Counted from the first letter of the stretch, positions 7,183 to 15,666 are shown. The stretch is 21,357 nt of DNA from Bacteroidales bacterium (GCA_007120675.1 SKNE01000103.1:1-21357); one strand, 5' to 3'. The notes: generated by a model from the letters alone, not told the origin. Translations and numbers: made by a program.

Positions 7183-8352
7183 ATGCAAAAAGAGTTGAAA
7201 ACGGAGAAGCTTCCCATCAAGATGTGGCTTGATGAGGTGGAAAGTGGTGCCCTGGAGCAGGCCCGGAACCTGGCGAATTTCCCTTACGCCGTAAAGCACA
7301 TTGCCCTGATGCCTGACTGTCACCAGGGCTTTGGGATGCCCATAGGGGGGGTGATGGCAACCAGGGAGGTGATTGTCCCCAACGCGGTGGGTGTCGATAT
7401 TGGTTGCGGCATGTGTGCGGTACAGACCTCACTCACGGAGATCACGGCACCCCAGTTGCGTAAGCTGCTTTCGGCCGTTCGTTCGCGCATACCCCTCGGA
7501 CACCGGCACCATAAACACGGCCAGGATCCGGAAAGGATGCCGCCGGTGGACGAAGATCGTCCCATGCCCGTGGTGCGGCGCGAGTACAAGAGTGCCACAC
7601 GCCAGGTGGGCACCCTCGGCGGGGGAAATCATTTCATTGAGGTGCAGAAGGGTTCAGACGGACAAATATGGATCATGATCCATTCGGGTAGCCGAAACAT
7701 AGGCAAGCAGGTGGCCGATCATTATAACCGTTTGGCTACCAAGTTAAATGCTGAATGGAACAGTCCGGTGCCCCGTTCCCACCAGCTGGCTTACCTGCCG
7801 CTGGACAGCGAGGCTGGCCAGCAATACATCCGCGAGATGAATTATTGTGTTGATTTTGCCTTCGCCAACCGCAAGCTGATGATGGATAATACCCTGGACG
7901 TGTTCAAATCGTTTTTCGGAAAGGATTTCCGTTTTGCCCCCATGATCAATATCGCCCACAATTATGCGGCCTTTGAAAATCATTTTGGTCAGGATGTGGT
8001 CGTCCACCGAAAAGGGGCCACCAAAGCCGATCAGGATACCATCGGGATCATTCCCGGCAGCCAGGGCGCCAACAGCTATATTGTGAAGGGGAAGGGGAAC
8101 AAGGACAGCTTTGAAAGCTGTTCGCACGGTGCCGGGCGGACCATGGGGCGTAAAGAGGCCATCCGCACACTAAACCTGTCGGAAGAGGTCAGGAAGCTGG
8201 AAGAGAAGGGAATCCTGCACGCCATACGCAGCCAGCGCGACCTGGAAGAGGCCACCAGCGCCTATAAGGATATATCGCAGGTGATGGAGCTGCAAGATGA
8301 CCTGGTGGAAGTCCTGGTGGAATTGCATCCCCTGGCGGTAATCAAAGGATAA
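7183..8352 (+). CDS. rtcB: RtcB-family RNA ligase
   Basis: RtcB joins RNA 2',3'-cyclic phosphate or 3'-phosphate ends to 5'-OH ends using GTP and Mn2+, in RNA repair or healing. From the ATG at 7183 the protein has 389 residues. Visible motifs are the metal-binding VDIGCGMCAV (D72, C75), GTLGGGNHFIEV, HSGSRNIG, and SCSHGAGR, whose H315 corresponds to the histidine that becomes guanylylated. The N-terminus (KLPIKMWLDEVESGALEQARNLA...HIALMPDCHQGFGMPIGG) matches the shorter bacterial RtcB group. Longer in-frame starts at 7129 (TTG) and 7147 (ATG) add a Cys/Phe-rich stretch without family resemblance, so I prefer 7183. No archease or RtcA neighbour is present. It converges on the NYN-CSD gene, another RNA-related protein, which may be coincidence. 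Confidence 0.93.
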   Translation: MQKELKTEKLPIKMWLDEVESGALEQARNLANFPYAVKHIALMPDCHQGFGMPIGGVMATREVIVPNAVGVDIGCGMCAVQTSLTEITAPQLRKLLSAVRSRIPLGHRHHKHGQDPERMPPVDEDRPMPVVRREYKSATRQVGTLGGGNHFIEVQKGSDGQIWIMIHSGSRNIGKQVADHYNRLATKLNAEWNSPVPRSHQLAYLPLDSEAGQQYIREMNYCVDFAFANRKLMMDNTLDVFKSFFGKDFRFAPMINIAHNYAAFENHFGQDVVVHRKGATKADQDTIGIIPGSQGANSYIVKGKGNKDSFESCSHGAGRTMGRKEAIRTLNLSEEVRKLEEKGILHAIRSQRDLEEATSAYKDISQVMELQDDLVEVLVELHPLAVIKG

Positions 8353-8418
8353 GCCTGGGATGATTAAACGATTGACCGATCTGCGCGACCGGCTTTAAAC
8401 CCTTTGCCCGTGGTTTGG

Positions 8419-9321
8419 CTACCGGACCTTACGCACATTTTTGGCCACTTCCTGGCCGTTGAATTTCCTTTCAACGGTGAAAATGACTGTATCCCCTGTG
8501 ATCAGGTCGTTGAAGTCGACGTTCTCCACATCCGTATAGTGGAAAAAGAGGTTGTTGTTGGGGTATTTGATGAAGCCGTAGCCGTTTTTCAGGCTTAGGA
8601 TCTCACCCTCCTGCACCTCCTCATTCACGCTCTCATTGCCACGGTCCACACTCTGGCTGTCATCCTGCACAAACAGGTTCACCAGCAGGGGATCGATGCT
8701 GCCCTGGCGGCTGTCGATCATTTCGTGCATCTGGAGTGGGTAGCTTACCTCCTTGATGAGGGCCTGGGATGTTTTGGTGACCATTTTCTGCCCCTCGTCG
8801 TTGGTGAACTCGAAGTCCCAGCTGATCAGCATCACCCGTATGCCCATGGCGTTAATCTTTCTGATCAGGGGAACAAAGTCCCCGTCGGATGCGATGAGCA
8901 CCATCACGTCCATCTTGCCACATGCCGCCATGTCAATCGCCTCCAGGGCAAGGTGAACATCCACATTCTTTTCCTCCCGCTTGCCGTGGAAGCTCTTGAT
9001 GGGGAAGTAATGCGTAACCAGGCCTTCCGACATGAGGATGTCGTCAAAAACCCGTTCATAATACAATTGGCTGCCCCGTTGCGCAGCCTCCTGGGCACTG
9101 ACACGGCCCCTGAAATAGTGGGCATCAGTGATGCGGCACAACTGGGGCTCAACCCCTTCGCCAATGGCTGCCTGTTGCCGTATGAACTCGTGGAGTCCGG
9201 CTATGCTCAGGCGTTTTTTGCGCCCGTGGACATAATTGTAGTAGTTGCTTACGTGAAGAAAGTAGTTCCCGTCATAAAAAACACCTATGCGGACCAGGCC
9301 GCTGGATTTTTTTACATGCAT
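8419..9321 (-). CDS. NYN-domain (LabA/DUF88-like) nuclease fused to a cold-shock domain
   Basis: This 300-residue cytoplasmic protein has two recognisable modules. Residues of about 9-170 form a NYN/PIN-like domain with the acidic residues expected for a metal-dependent RNase: D17 in VFYDGNYF, D121 in KNVDVHLALEA, and D146 and D148 in ASDGDFVPLI. After an acidic Ser/Glu-rich linker (about 205-237), residues 238-300 form a cold-shock (OB-fold) domain with RNP1-like NGYGFIKY (246-253) and RNP2-like LFFHYTDV (258-265). The arrangement suggests an RNase whose substrate contact is provided by the CSD; that is inference. Many LabA/DUF88 proteins lack this C-terminal module. The ATG at 9321 gives a sensible start just before the first NYN strand. 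The gene is divergent from hisS. Confidence 0.88.
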   Translation of the reverse strand: MHVKKSSGLVRIGVFYDGNYFLHVSNYYNYVHGRKKRLSIAGLHEFIRQQAAIGEGVEPQLCRITDAHYFRGRVSAQEAAQRGSQLYYERVFDDILMSEGLVTHYFPIKSFHGKREEKNVDVHLALEAIDMAACGKMDVMVLIASDGDFVPLIRKINAMGIRVMLISWDFEFTNDEGQKMVTKTSQALIKEVSYPLQMHEMIDSRQGSIDPLLVNLFVQDDSQSVDRGNESVNEEVQEGEILSLKNGYGFIKYPNNNLFFHYTDVENVDFNDLITGDTVIFTVERKFNGQEVAKNVRKVR

Positions 9322-9658
9322 GTCAATGAAGCGTTAATAAATGAGCACCAAAGAAAAAATAATACCTGTCATCAGGGAAGTTGATTGGTGTGCTGAAAAC
9401 CGGCCTTCTGTCTTAAATTATGTTTAAGCTGCAAAACCTTATAAATCTATACCTATCATTATAAGTGTAAGGCCAAACATCCCTGCAAAGTTAAGGAAGT
9501 TTTTTGACCAGGCCAAGTGTGGATTAAAATATCTTATGGCGCTGATGGTCATGCGTGGATTACCCGAAAAGCTTTATTTTTGTGGCTCATCCGGGCCAGT
9601 ATGCAGGACTTGGCACCGGAAAGGTGAACATCGTTTGAAGACAGAAAAATCAATGACT
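9322..9658. other. Divergent intergenic region with two AT-rich inverted repeats
   Basis: This 337-base region separates the NYN-CSD gene from hisS. It contains two inverted repeats: CTTAAA/TTTAAG (9412-9417 and 9423-9428) and CTTATAA/TTATAAG (9438-9444 and 9459-9465). A one-mismatch -7 box (TTTCTTTG) lies on the minus strand at 9349-9356 for the NYN gene, and TATTTTTG at 9575-9582 for hisS. The AT-rich centre contrasts with the GC-rich genes on either side. No gene is seen in it; the ORF extension upstream of hisS has no family resemblance. Confidence 0.6.
9575..9582 (+). promoter_or_regulatory. -7 box candidate for hisS
   Basis: TATTTTTG matches TAnnTTTG and lies 76 bases before the chosen ATG at 9659. 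It falls inside the in-frame extension that would start at 9536, which supports the downstream start. There is no obvious -33 TTG. Confidence 0.45.
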
Positions 9659-11038
9659 ATGGCCAAAGACAAACCAGGCATACCCAAAGGCACCAGGGAT
9701 TTTGACCCGCTGGAGATTTCGCGCAGGGAGCTGATTTTCGACACCATCAGGGAGACTTACCGGATGCACGGATTTCGTCCCATCGAAACACCTGCCATGG
9801 AGAACCTGTCCACCCTTACCGGGAAGTATGGTGAGGAGGGGGACAGGCTAATTTTCAGGGTGCTGAATTCCGGGGATTTTCCCTCAAAGGTGGATGACGC
9901 TGAGTGGCAGAGCAAAAACCCCCAGCGCCTTGCTGCACGCATCAGCGACAAGGCCCTGCGTTACGACCTGACGGTCCCCTTTGCCCGCTATGTGGTGCAG
10001 CACCAGCACCACATCGTATTTCCGTTCAAGCGTTACCAGATGCAGCCTGTTTGGCGGGCCGACAGACCACAAAAGGGGCGGTACCGTGAATTCTTTCAAT
10101 GTGATGCCGATGTGATTGGCAGCGACTCACTGTTCAACGAGGCGGAGTTCTTTCAGATCATTGACAAGGTCTTTTCGCAGCTCAATATCGATGTGAGGAT
10201 ACTGGTGAATAATCGAAAGATCCTGGCCGGGGTGGCTGAATACATTGGGTTTCCCCATAAGATGGGCCTGATTACCACGGCCATTGATAAGCTGGATAAG
10301 GTGGGACTTGACCAGGTGCTGGATGAGCTTGCCCGCGGTGGAATCACTGTGGAGGCCCTGGAGAAACTGAACCCCTTGCTGCAATTGTCCGGATCCAACG
10401 ATGAAAAAATGGCGTTTCTCAGCGACCTGCTGAAAGATTCGGAAACGGGCACCAGGGGAGTTGAGGAGGTTCGGGAAATGCTGGACATCATTGCAGTGAC
10501 TCCCCTGCATTGTGAACTCGTCCTGGATCTTTCCCTGGCAAGGGGACTGGACTATTATACCGGGGCCATCATTGAGGTCAAGGCTTTGGATGTGGAAATG
10601 GGAAGCCTCTGCGGGGGGGGTCGCTATGATGACCTGACCGGCATTTTTGGGCTGAATGACGTGTCTGGAGTGGGAATATCATTTGGTGCCGACAGGATTT
10701 ATGATGTGATGCTTGCCCTGGAACGCTTTCCGGATATCACGGGTACCTTCAGCCAGCTGCTGGCCATCAATTTTGGTCCGAAGGAAAGGAATTACTGCCT
10801 TCCGGCACTGGAGAACCTGCGCTCCATCGGCGTGCAATGTGAGATGTACCCGGAGCCGGCCAAGCTCAAGAAGCAGATGCAGTATGCCGACAAAAACAGC
10901 ATCCCCTTTGTTTTGATGGCCGGCGAAGAGGAGATGAAGAGGCAGGTTTTTTCGCTGAAGGATATGCGTAGCGGGGACCAGCAGGAGCTGATGCTGGAAC
11001 AGATCAGTGATGTGCTGATGAAATACATTGAGCGCTGA
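9659..11038 (+). CDS. hisS: Histidyl-tRNA synthetase
   Basis: This class II synthetase charges tRNA-His with histidine at ATP cost. From the ATG at 9659 it has 459 residues and begins MAKDKPGIPKGTRDFDPLE, the usual N-terminus of Bacteroidota HisS; ATG 9653 (two residues longer) is also possible, while the extension back to 9536 crosses a promoter-like box. Motif 2 is FKRYQMQPVWRADRPQKGRY with the REFFQCDAD continuation (about 123-151). The histidine-binding signature LARGLDYYTG is at about 293-302, followed by CGGGRYDDLTG (motif region near 322-332) and GVGISFGADRI (motif 3). The last ~95 residues form the anticodon-binding domain (LLAINFGPKERNYCLPALENLR...). The Bacteroidota-type insertion after motif 2 is present. 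It is upstream of hutH, with a structured spacer between. Confidence 0.96.
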   Translation: MAKDKPGIPKGTRDFDPLEISRRELIFDTIRETYRMHGFRPIETPAMENLSTLTGKYGEEGDRLIFRVLNSGDFPSKVDDAEWQSKNPQRLAARISDKALRYDLTVPFARYVVQHQHHIVFPFKRYQMQPVWRADRPQKGRYREFFQCDADVIGSDSLFNEAEFFQIIDKVFSQLNIDVRILVNNRKILAGVAEYIGFPHKMGLITTAIDKLDKVGLDQVLDELARGGITVEALEKLNPLLQLSGSNDEKMAFLSDLLKDSETGTRGVEEVREMLDIIAVTPLHCELVLDLSLARGLDYYTGAIIEVKALDVEMGSLCGGGRYDDLTGIFGLNDVSGVGISFGADRIYDVMLALERFPDITGTFSQLLAINFGPKERNYCLPALENLRSIGVQCEMYPEPAKLKKQMQYADKNSIPFVLMAGEEEMKRQVFSLKDMRSGDQQELMLEQISDVLMKYIER

Positions 11039-11151
11039 ATGGGCCCCAGGCAGGGGAGGCGTCCAGGTCTGCGGACATTTGAAAGCTTCAGATCCGCAAA
11101 TGTCAAGGGCATAAATCCCCAGGACCGGGGAGGGCCTTCCTGCCGCCATTC
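11037..11151 (+). other. Structured intergenic element between hisS and hutH (potential three-way junction)
   Basis: Nested inverted repeats span the whole spacer. The outer stem pairs GAATGG (11037-11042) with CCATTC (11146-11151), GGCAGG (11049-11054) with CCTGCC (11139-11144), and AGGC (11057-11060) with GCCT (11134-11137). Inside it are two hairpins: GACATTTG/CAAATGTC (11074-11081 with 11097-11104) and TCCCC/GGGGA (11116-11120 with 11127-11131). A competing short stem GCGGA/TCCGC (11071-11075 with 11093-11097) overlaps the first hairpin. The stem starts on the hisS stop codon and ends 36 bases before the hutH ATG. There is no T-run, so it is not a standard terminator. Whether it acts as RNA or is a DNA repeat cannot be told from one copy. 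Confidence 0.55.
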
Positions 11152-11187
11152 CCAATATAAAAAAGGAAATCATTAAAGTCTACCTGA

Positions 11188-12687
11188 ATGGAAACCCATC
11201 ATGTGTCGCCCGAACCCATTGATTTTGACCTTGTAGCCAAGGTGGTGAAGAATCAGCTGCACCTGACCTTATCGGATTCCTCGCGGGAATGCGTTGCCAG
11301 GTGCCGTCAGTACCTGGACGATCGCATTGAGCGCAATGAAGCACCCATTTACGGTGTCACCACCGGCTTTGGTTCTTTATGCAACCACAGCATCTCCCTG
11401 GAGGACCTGGGTGTGTTGCAGCGTAACCTGGTGATGTCGCACGCATGTGGGATGGGGGATGAGCTTCCTGAAGAGATCGTGCGGCTGATGCTCTTCCTCA
11501 AGATCCAGTCGCTTTCCCTGGGCCATTCAGGCATTCGGCCGCTTACCCTGGATCGCCTGATCGATTTTTATAATCATGGGGTCTATCCGGTCGTTTACCA
11601 GCAGGGATCCCTGGGTGCGTCAGGCGACCTGGCTCCGCTGGCTCACCTGAGCCTGCCATTGCTGGGCTTGGGGGAGGTGGTCTATAAAGGGCGCAAAAGG
11701 CCCGCCATGGAAGTCCTGGATGCACTGGGCTGGCAACCCCTGGAGCTGGCAGCCAAGGAAGGGCTGGCCTTGCTTAACGGCACCCAGTTCATGGCCGCCT
11801 ACGGCACCTATATCCTGCATCGCGCCTTTGAGTTATCGCTCTGGGCCGACCTGATTGGCGCCATGTCGCTGGAGGCCTTCATGGGGCGCATGGAGGCTTT
11901 TTTTGACCAGGTGCAACGGGTTCGTCATCACAGGGGACAACTGGAGACAGCCCGCAACATCAGGCGCTTCCTTGAGGGCAGCCAGCTGATGCAGGAGAAG
12001 CGCAATTACGTGCAGGACCCTTACTCCTTCCGCTGCATGCCACAAGTACACGGGGCCAGCAAGGACGCCATCGACTATGTAGCTGGCGTGTTCATCAACG
12101 AAATGAATGCAGTGACCGATAATCCCACCCTTTTTCCCGATGATGACCTGATCCTGTCGGCCGGTAACTTCCATGGACAACCCCTGGCGCTGGGACTGGA
12201 TTTTCTGTCCATCGCCCTGGCCGAACTGGCCAATATCAGCGAGCGCCGCATTTACCGCCTCATCTCAGGGGTCAGAAAACTGCCTTCCTTCTTGGTGGCC
12301 CATCCCGGATTGAACTCCGGCTTCATGATCCCGCAATATACGGCAGCATCCATCGTGAGTCAGAACAAACAGCTCTGTACGCCCGCTTCGGTGGATTCCA
12401 TTGAATCTTCGCAGGGCCAGGAAGACCATGTGAGCATGGGGGCCAATGGTGCAGTGAAGGCCTTCCAGGTGATGGAAAACCTGGAAAAGGTGCTGGCCAT
12501 CGAGCTGATGACCGCCTCCCAGGCCATGGGTTTTCGCGATACAGAAAAAACATCACCGGTGCTGTGTTCGCTACTGGTGATGTTTCGAAAGAAAGTGGCC
12601 TTCGTGAAGGATGACAAGGTGATGGTGGATGAGATGAAACACTCCCTGGCATTTCTCCGGGAGCACCATCCGGACCTCTTCTGCTGA
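11188..12687 (+). CDS. hutH: Histidine ammonia-lyase
   Basis: HutH converts L-histidine to urocanate and ammonia, the first step of histidine utilisation. The 499-residue length is normal for the family. The MIO cofactor forms from the Ala-Ser-Gly of QQGSLGASGDLAPLAH (A144-S145-G146). The catalytic tyrosine loop is YGVTTGFGSLCN (Y55). The Ser-His pair in NLVMSHACGMG is the selectivity position typical of histidine rather than phenylalanine or tyrosine lyases. Also present are NEMNAVTDNPTLF and the glutamine/glutamate region SSQGQEDHVSMG. No hutU, hutI or formiminotransferase gene follows: the next gene, ppdK, is convergent. I see no promoter box in the spacer, so read-through from hisS is possible. 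Confidence 0.94.
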   Translation: METHHVSPEPIDFDLVAKVVKNQLHLTLSDSSRECVARCRQYLDDRIERNEAPIYGVTTGFGSLCNHSISLEDLGVLQRNLVMSHACGMGDELPEEIVRLMLFLKIQSLSLGHSGIRPLTLDRLIDFYNHGVYPVVYQQGSLGASGDLAPLAHLSLPLLGLGEVVYKGRKRPAMEVLDALGWQPLELAAKEGLALLNGTQFMAAYGTYILHRAFELSLWADLIGAMSLEAFMGRMEAFFDQVQRVRHHRGQLETARNIRRFLEGSQLMQEKRNYVQDPYSFRCMPQVHGASKDAIDYVAGVFINEMNAVTDNPTLFPDDDLILSAGNFHGQPLALGLDFLSIALAELANISERRIYRLISGVRKLPSFLVAHPGLNSGFMIPQYTAASIVSQNKQLCTPASVDSIESSQGQEDHVSMGANGAVKAFQVMENLEKVLAIELMTASQAMGFRDTEKTSPVLCSLLVMFRKKVAFVKDDKVMVDEMKHSLAFLREHHPDLFC

Positions 12688-12750
12688 TCCCTGCCTGCTA
12701 ATAAGGCTACTCAACATTTTTTCCGTCCAAATGCGCCCCATCCCCATCAA

Positions 12751-12783
12751 GGCTGACTGGCCGGCAAAATGACCGGCACAGCC
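12751..12783. terminator. Hairpin between convergent hutH and ppdK
   Basis: GGCTG (12751-12755) pairs with CAGCC (12779-12783) and GCCGG (12760-12764) with CCGGC (12773-12777), with an A-rich 8-base loop. It sits between the two stop codons, where a bidirectional terminator would be expected, but lacks a T-run on either side. Confidence 0.45.
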
Positions 12784-12798
12784 GCATTGACTTAGGTA

Positions 12799-15555
12799 TT
12801 AGTTGGTGCTGTAGCCGTCTCCGCCCGACTTCTCTTTCACGGCAGCCTGTGCCGCAGCCAGGCGGGCGATGGGTACGCGGAACGGCGAACAGCTTACATA
12901 GTCCATCCCGACCCTGTGGCAAAACTCCACTGAGCTGGGCTCTCCTCCGTGCTCGCCGCAGATGCCGATCTTCAGGTCGGCGCGTCCCTGGCGGCCACGT
13001 TCAACACCCAGTTCCACCAATTGTCCCACGCCTTCCTGGTCAAGAACCTGGAAGGGGTCATTTTTCAGCAGCCCCTTGTCGATGTAAATCTGCAGGAAGT
13101 TACCGATGTCGTCACGGGAATAGCCAAAGGTCATCTGGGTGAGGTCGTTGGTGCCAAAGGAGAAAAACTCCGCTTTTTTGGCGATCTGGTCGGCCACCAG
13201 GGTGGCACGGGGAATCTCGATCATGGTTCCCACCAGGTATTCAACCCTGTCGCCATACTCTTCAAAGACCTGCTCTGCGGTGTTGCGGACGATCTCTTCC
13301 TGGAGGCTGTACTCCGGTTCTGTCCCCGTCAGGGGTATCATGATTTCGGGGATGGCCCTGATCCCTTTCTTCTTCAGGTTAAGGGCGGCCTCAATGATGG
13401 CCCGCGTCTGCATCTCACTAATCTCAGGGTAGGTGTTGCCCAGGCGGCATCCGCGGTGACCCAGCATGGGGTTGAACTCGTGCAACGCATCCACACTGGC
13501 TTTCACCTCATCACGTGTAATGCCCATCTCCCTGGCCATCTCTTCCTGGTTGGCTTCTTCGTGGGGCAGGAATTCGTGCAGGGGCGGATCGAGCAGACGC
13601 ACGGTCACGGGGAGGTCCTGCATGGCTTCAAAAATCCCTTCAAAGTCTTCCCGCTGCATGGGCAGCAGCTTGTCAAGGGCTTTGCGACGCCCTGTTTCAT
13701 CCTTGGCCAGGATCATTTCACGCATGGCCTTGATGCGCACCCCTTCGAAGAACATATGCTCGGTACGGCAGAGGCCGATCCCCTTGGCGCCAAATTCTCG
13801 GGCTACCCTGGAATCTTTGGGTGAATCCGCATTGGTGCGAACCGACATGCGCGTGTGCTTTTCAGCCAGCTCCATGAGGTCGGCAAAATCACCACTCATT
13901 TCGGGGTCCACGGTTTGCACCTTGCCTTCGAACACCTCCCCGGTGGTGCCGTTCAGGCTGATAAAGTCGCCTTCGCGGAACTCCTTACCGTCGATGGTCA
14001 TGGTACGCTTTTTATAGCTGATCTTCACGGCGCCGGCGCCCGATACGCAGCATTTACCCATGCCACGGGCCACAACGGCGGCGTGGGATGTCATCCCGCC
14101 ACGGGCTGTAAGGATCCCTTCGGCAGCGTCCATACCGCTCAGGTCCTCGGGAGAAGTCTCCACCCTGACCAGGATCACCTTCTTACCATCAGCAGCCCAC
14201 TGGGCGGCATCGTCGGCAAAGAAGACCACCTGTCCGGTAGCCGCCCCGGGAGAAGCCGGGAGGCCCTTGGCCAGCATATTGGCCTTTTCCAGTTCCTTGA
14301 GGTCAAATACGGGGTGAAGGAGCTCATCCAGTTTGCCAGGCTCTACGCGCAGCAGGGCCTCTTCCTGGTTGATCACTCCCTCTTGCAGCATGTCCATGGC
14401 GATCTTTACCATGGCCGGACCGGTGCGCTTGCCATTACGGGTCTGCAGCATCCAGAGCTTGCCCTCCTGGATGGTGAACTCCACATCCTGCATGTCGCGG
14501 TAGTGCATCTCCAGTTTATTCTGCAGCTTGTCCAGCTCCTTGTAGAGCTCCGGGAAGAGCTCCTCCAGCGAGGGATAAGTCTCCAGTCGCTCTTCTTCGT
14601 TCACGCCTTGCAACCTGGCCCAGCGCAGTGAGCCTTCCCTGGTGATCTGACGTGGGGTTCGGATACCTGCTACCACGTCTTCGCCCTGGGCATTCACCAG
14701 GTACTCCCCATTGAAGATCTTCTCGCCGGTGGCCGCATCGCGGGTGAAGGCCACACCTGTTGCAGAGGTATCGCCCATGTTGCCATAGACCATGGCCTGC
14801 ACATTGACGGCGGTGCCCCATTCGGCCGGAATATTGTACTTTGTGCGGTAATAGGTGGCGCGCGGGTTGTTCCATGACTCGAACACGGCCATTACCGAAC
14901 CCCAGAGCTGCTCCCAGGGGTCGTCCGGGAAATCCTTGCCTGTCTCTTCCTTCACGGCCGCCTTGAAACGTTTTACCAAAACTTTCAGGTCATCCGTTGT
15001 GAGCTCCTGGTCGGTTTCAGCCCCTTTTTCCTCTTTTAGTTGATCCATGATCACGTCGAAGGGGTCTTCATCATCCTTGTGAAGGTATTTCATCCCCATC
15101 ACCACATCACCATACATCTGGATGAACCGGCGGTATGAATCCCAAACGAAACGCTCATTGCCGGTCTTCCTGGTGAGACCTTCAAGGGTTTGCTCATTGA
15201 GGCCCAGGTTGAGGACAGTATCCATCATACCGGGCATGGAGGCCCTGGCACCTGAACGGACCGACATGAGCAGGGGGTTTTCCTTGTCCCCGAAACCTGC
15301 GTTCATCTCCTGCTCTACCCGCCGCATGTTTTCTTCCACCTCTTTTTTGATCTCATTCACCACGAAATCATACCCCTTTTCATTAAACAGGGTACACACC
15401 TCGGTGGTGATGGTGAAGCCCGGAGGGACGGGAACCCCTATATTGACCATTTCCGCCAGGTTGGCTCCCTTGCCACCCAGCAAATTGCGCAATGTTGCGT
15501 CTCCATCGGCCTTTTGGCCGCCAAAAAAGTACACCTTCTTACTCGGATTTGCCAT
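12799..15555 (-). CDS. ppdK: Pyruvate, phosphate dikinase
   Basis: PPDK interconverts pyruvate, ATP and Pi with PEP, AMP and PPi, and can run toward pyruvate and ATP in fermenters or toward PEP in gluconeogenesis. The 918-residue protein starts KKVYFFGGQKADGDATLRNLLGGKGANL, the ATP-grasp N-terminus. The swivelling phosphohistidine domain carries GGMTSHAAVVARGMGKCCVSG with catalytic H491. The C-terminal PEP/pyruvate barrel (about 555-910) contains GLCRTEHMFF, GHRGCRLG and GICGEHGGEP with the catalytic cysteine at 866. The ATG at 15555 is preceded by a roughly 105-base leader with a hairpin and a good -7 box. Several long plus-strand ORFs over this gene are shadows. Confidence 0.97.
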   Translation of the reverse strand: MANPSKKVYFFGGQKADGDATLRNLLGGKGANLAEMVNIGVPVPPGFTITTEVCTLFNEKGYDFVVNEIKKEVEENMRRVEQEMNAGFGDKENPLLMSVRSGARASMPGMMDTVLNLGLNEQTLEGLTRKTGNERFVWDSYRRFIQMYGDVVMGMKYLHKDDEDPFDVIMDQLKEEKGAETDQELTTDDLKVLVKRFKAAVKEETGKDFPDDPWEQLWGSVMAVFESWNNPRATYYRTKYNIPAEWGTAVNVQAMVYGNMGDTSATGVAFTRDAATGEKIFNGEYLVNAQGEDVVAGIRTPRQITREGSLRWARLQGVNEEERLETYPSLEELFPELYKELDKLQNKLEMHYRDMQDVEFTIQEGKLWMLQTRNGKRTGPAMVKIAMDMLQEGVINQEEALLRVEPGKLDELLHPVFDLKELEKANMLAKGLPASPGAATGQVVFFADDAAQWAADGKKVILVRVETSPEDLSGMDAAEGILTARGGMTSHAAVVARGMGKCCVSGAGAVKISYKKRTMTIDGKEFREGDFISLNGTTGEVFEGKVQTVDPEMSGDFADLMELAEKHTRMSVRTNADSPKDSRVAREFGAKGIGLCRTEHMFFEGVRIKAMREMILAKDETGRRKALDKLLPMQREDFEGIFEAMQDLPVTVRLLDPPLHEFLPHEEANQEEMAREMGITRDEVKASVDALHEFNPMLGHRGCRLGNTYPEISEMQTRAIIEAALNLKKKGIRAIPEIMIPLTGTEPEYSLQEEIVRNTAEQVFEEYGDRVEYLVGTMIEIPRATLVADQIAKKAEFFSFGTNDLTQMTFGYSRDDIGNFLQIYIDKGLLKNDPFQVLDQEGVGQLVELGVERGRQGRADLKIGICGEHGGEPSSVEFCHRVGMDYVSCSPFRVPIARLAAAQAAVKEKSGGDGYSTN

Positions 15556-15626
15556 CTTAAAATCTGTTTTATGAAAAAAACTGGTTATTGAAAATTGATG
15601 TTTCTACAAAGTTGACTGATAATGTT

Positions 15627-15649
15627 TTGAGGCCATCAGACAGCCTCAA
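15627..15649 (-). other. 5'-leader hairpin of ppdK
   Basis: TTGAGGC (15627-15633) and GCCTCAA (15643-15649) form a perfect 7-bp stem with a 9-base loop. With transcription starting near 15662, the hairpin would begin about 12 bases into the ppdK mRNA. Possible roles are mRNA stabilisation or regulation. Confidence 0.45.
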
Positions 15650-15666
15650 GACTGAAAAAAGAGGTA

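Noticed and set aside
9536..9658. Extended N-terminus of hisS
   Set aside because: The extension has no family resemblance and contains a -7 box (9575-9582); the family start is at 9659.
10613..10620. Run of eight G in hisS as a possible phase-variation tract
   Set aside because: It encodes the conserved GGG of CGGGRYDD in an essential enzyme, so frameshifting here would be lethal; the tract is explained by codon choice.
12949..14631. Several plus-strand ORFs of 97-291 residues opposite ppdK
   Set aside because: They overlap each other and a clear full-length PPDK; they are antisense shadows.
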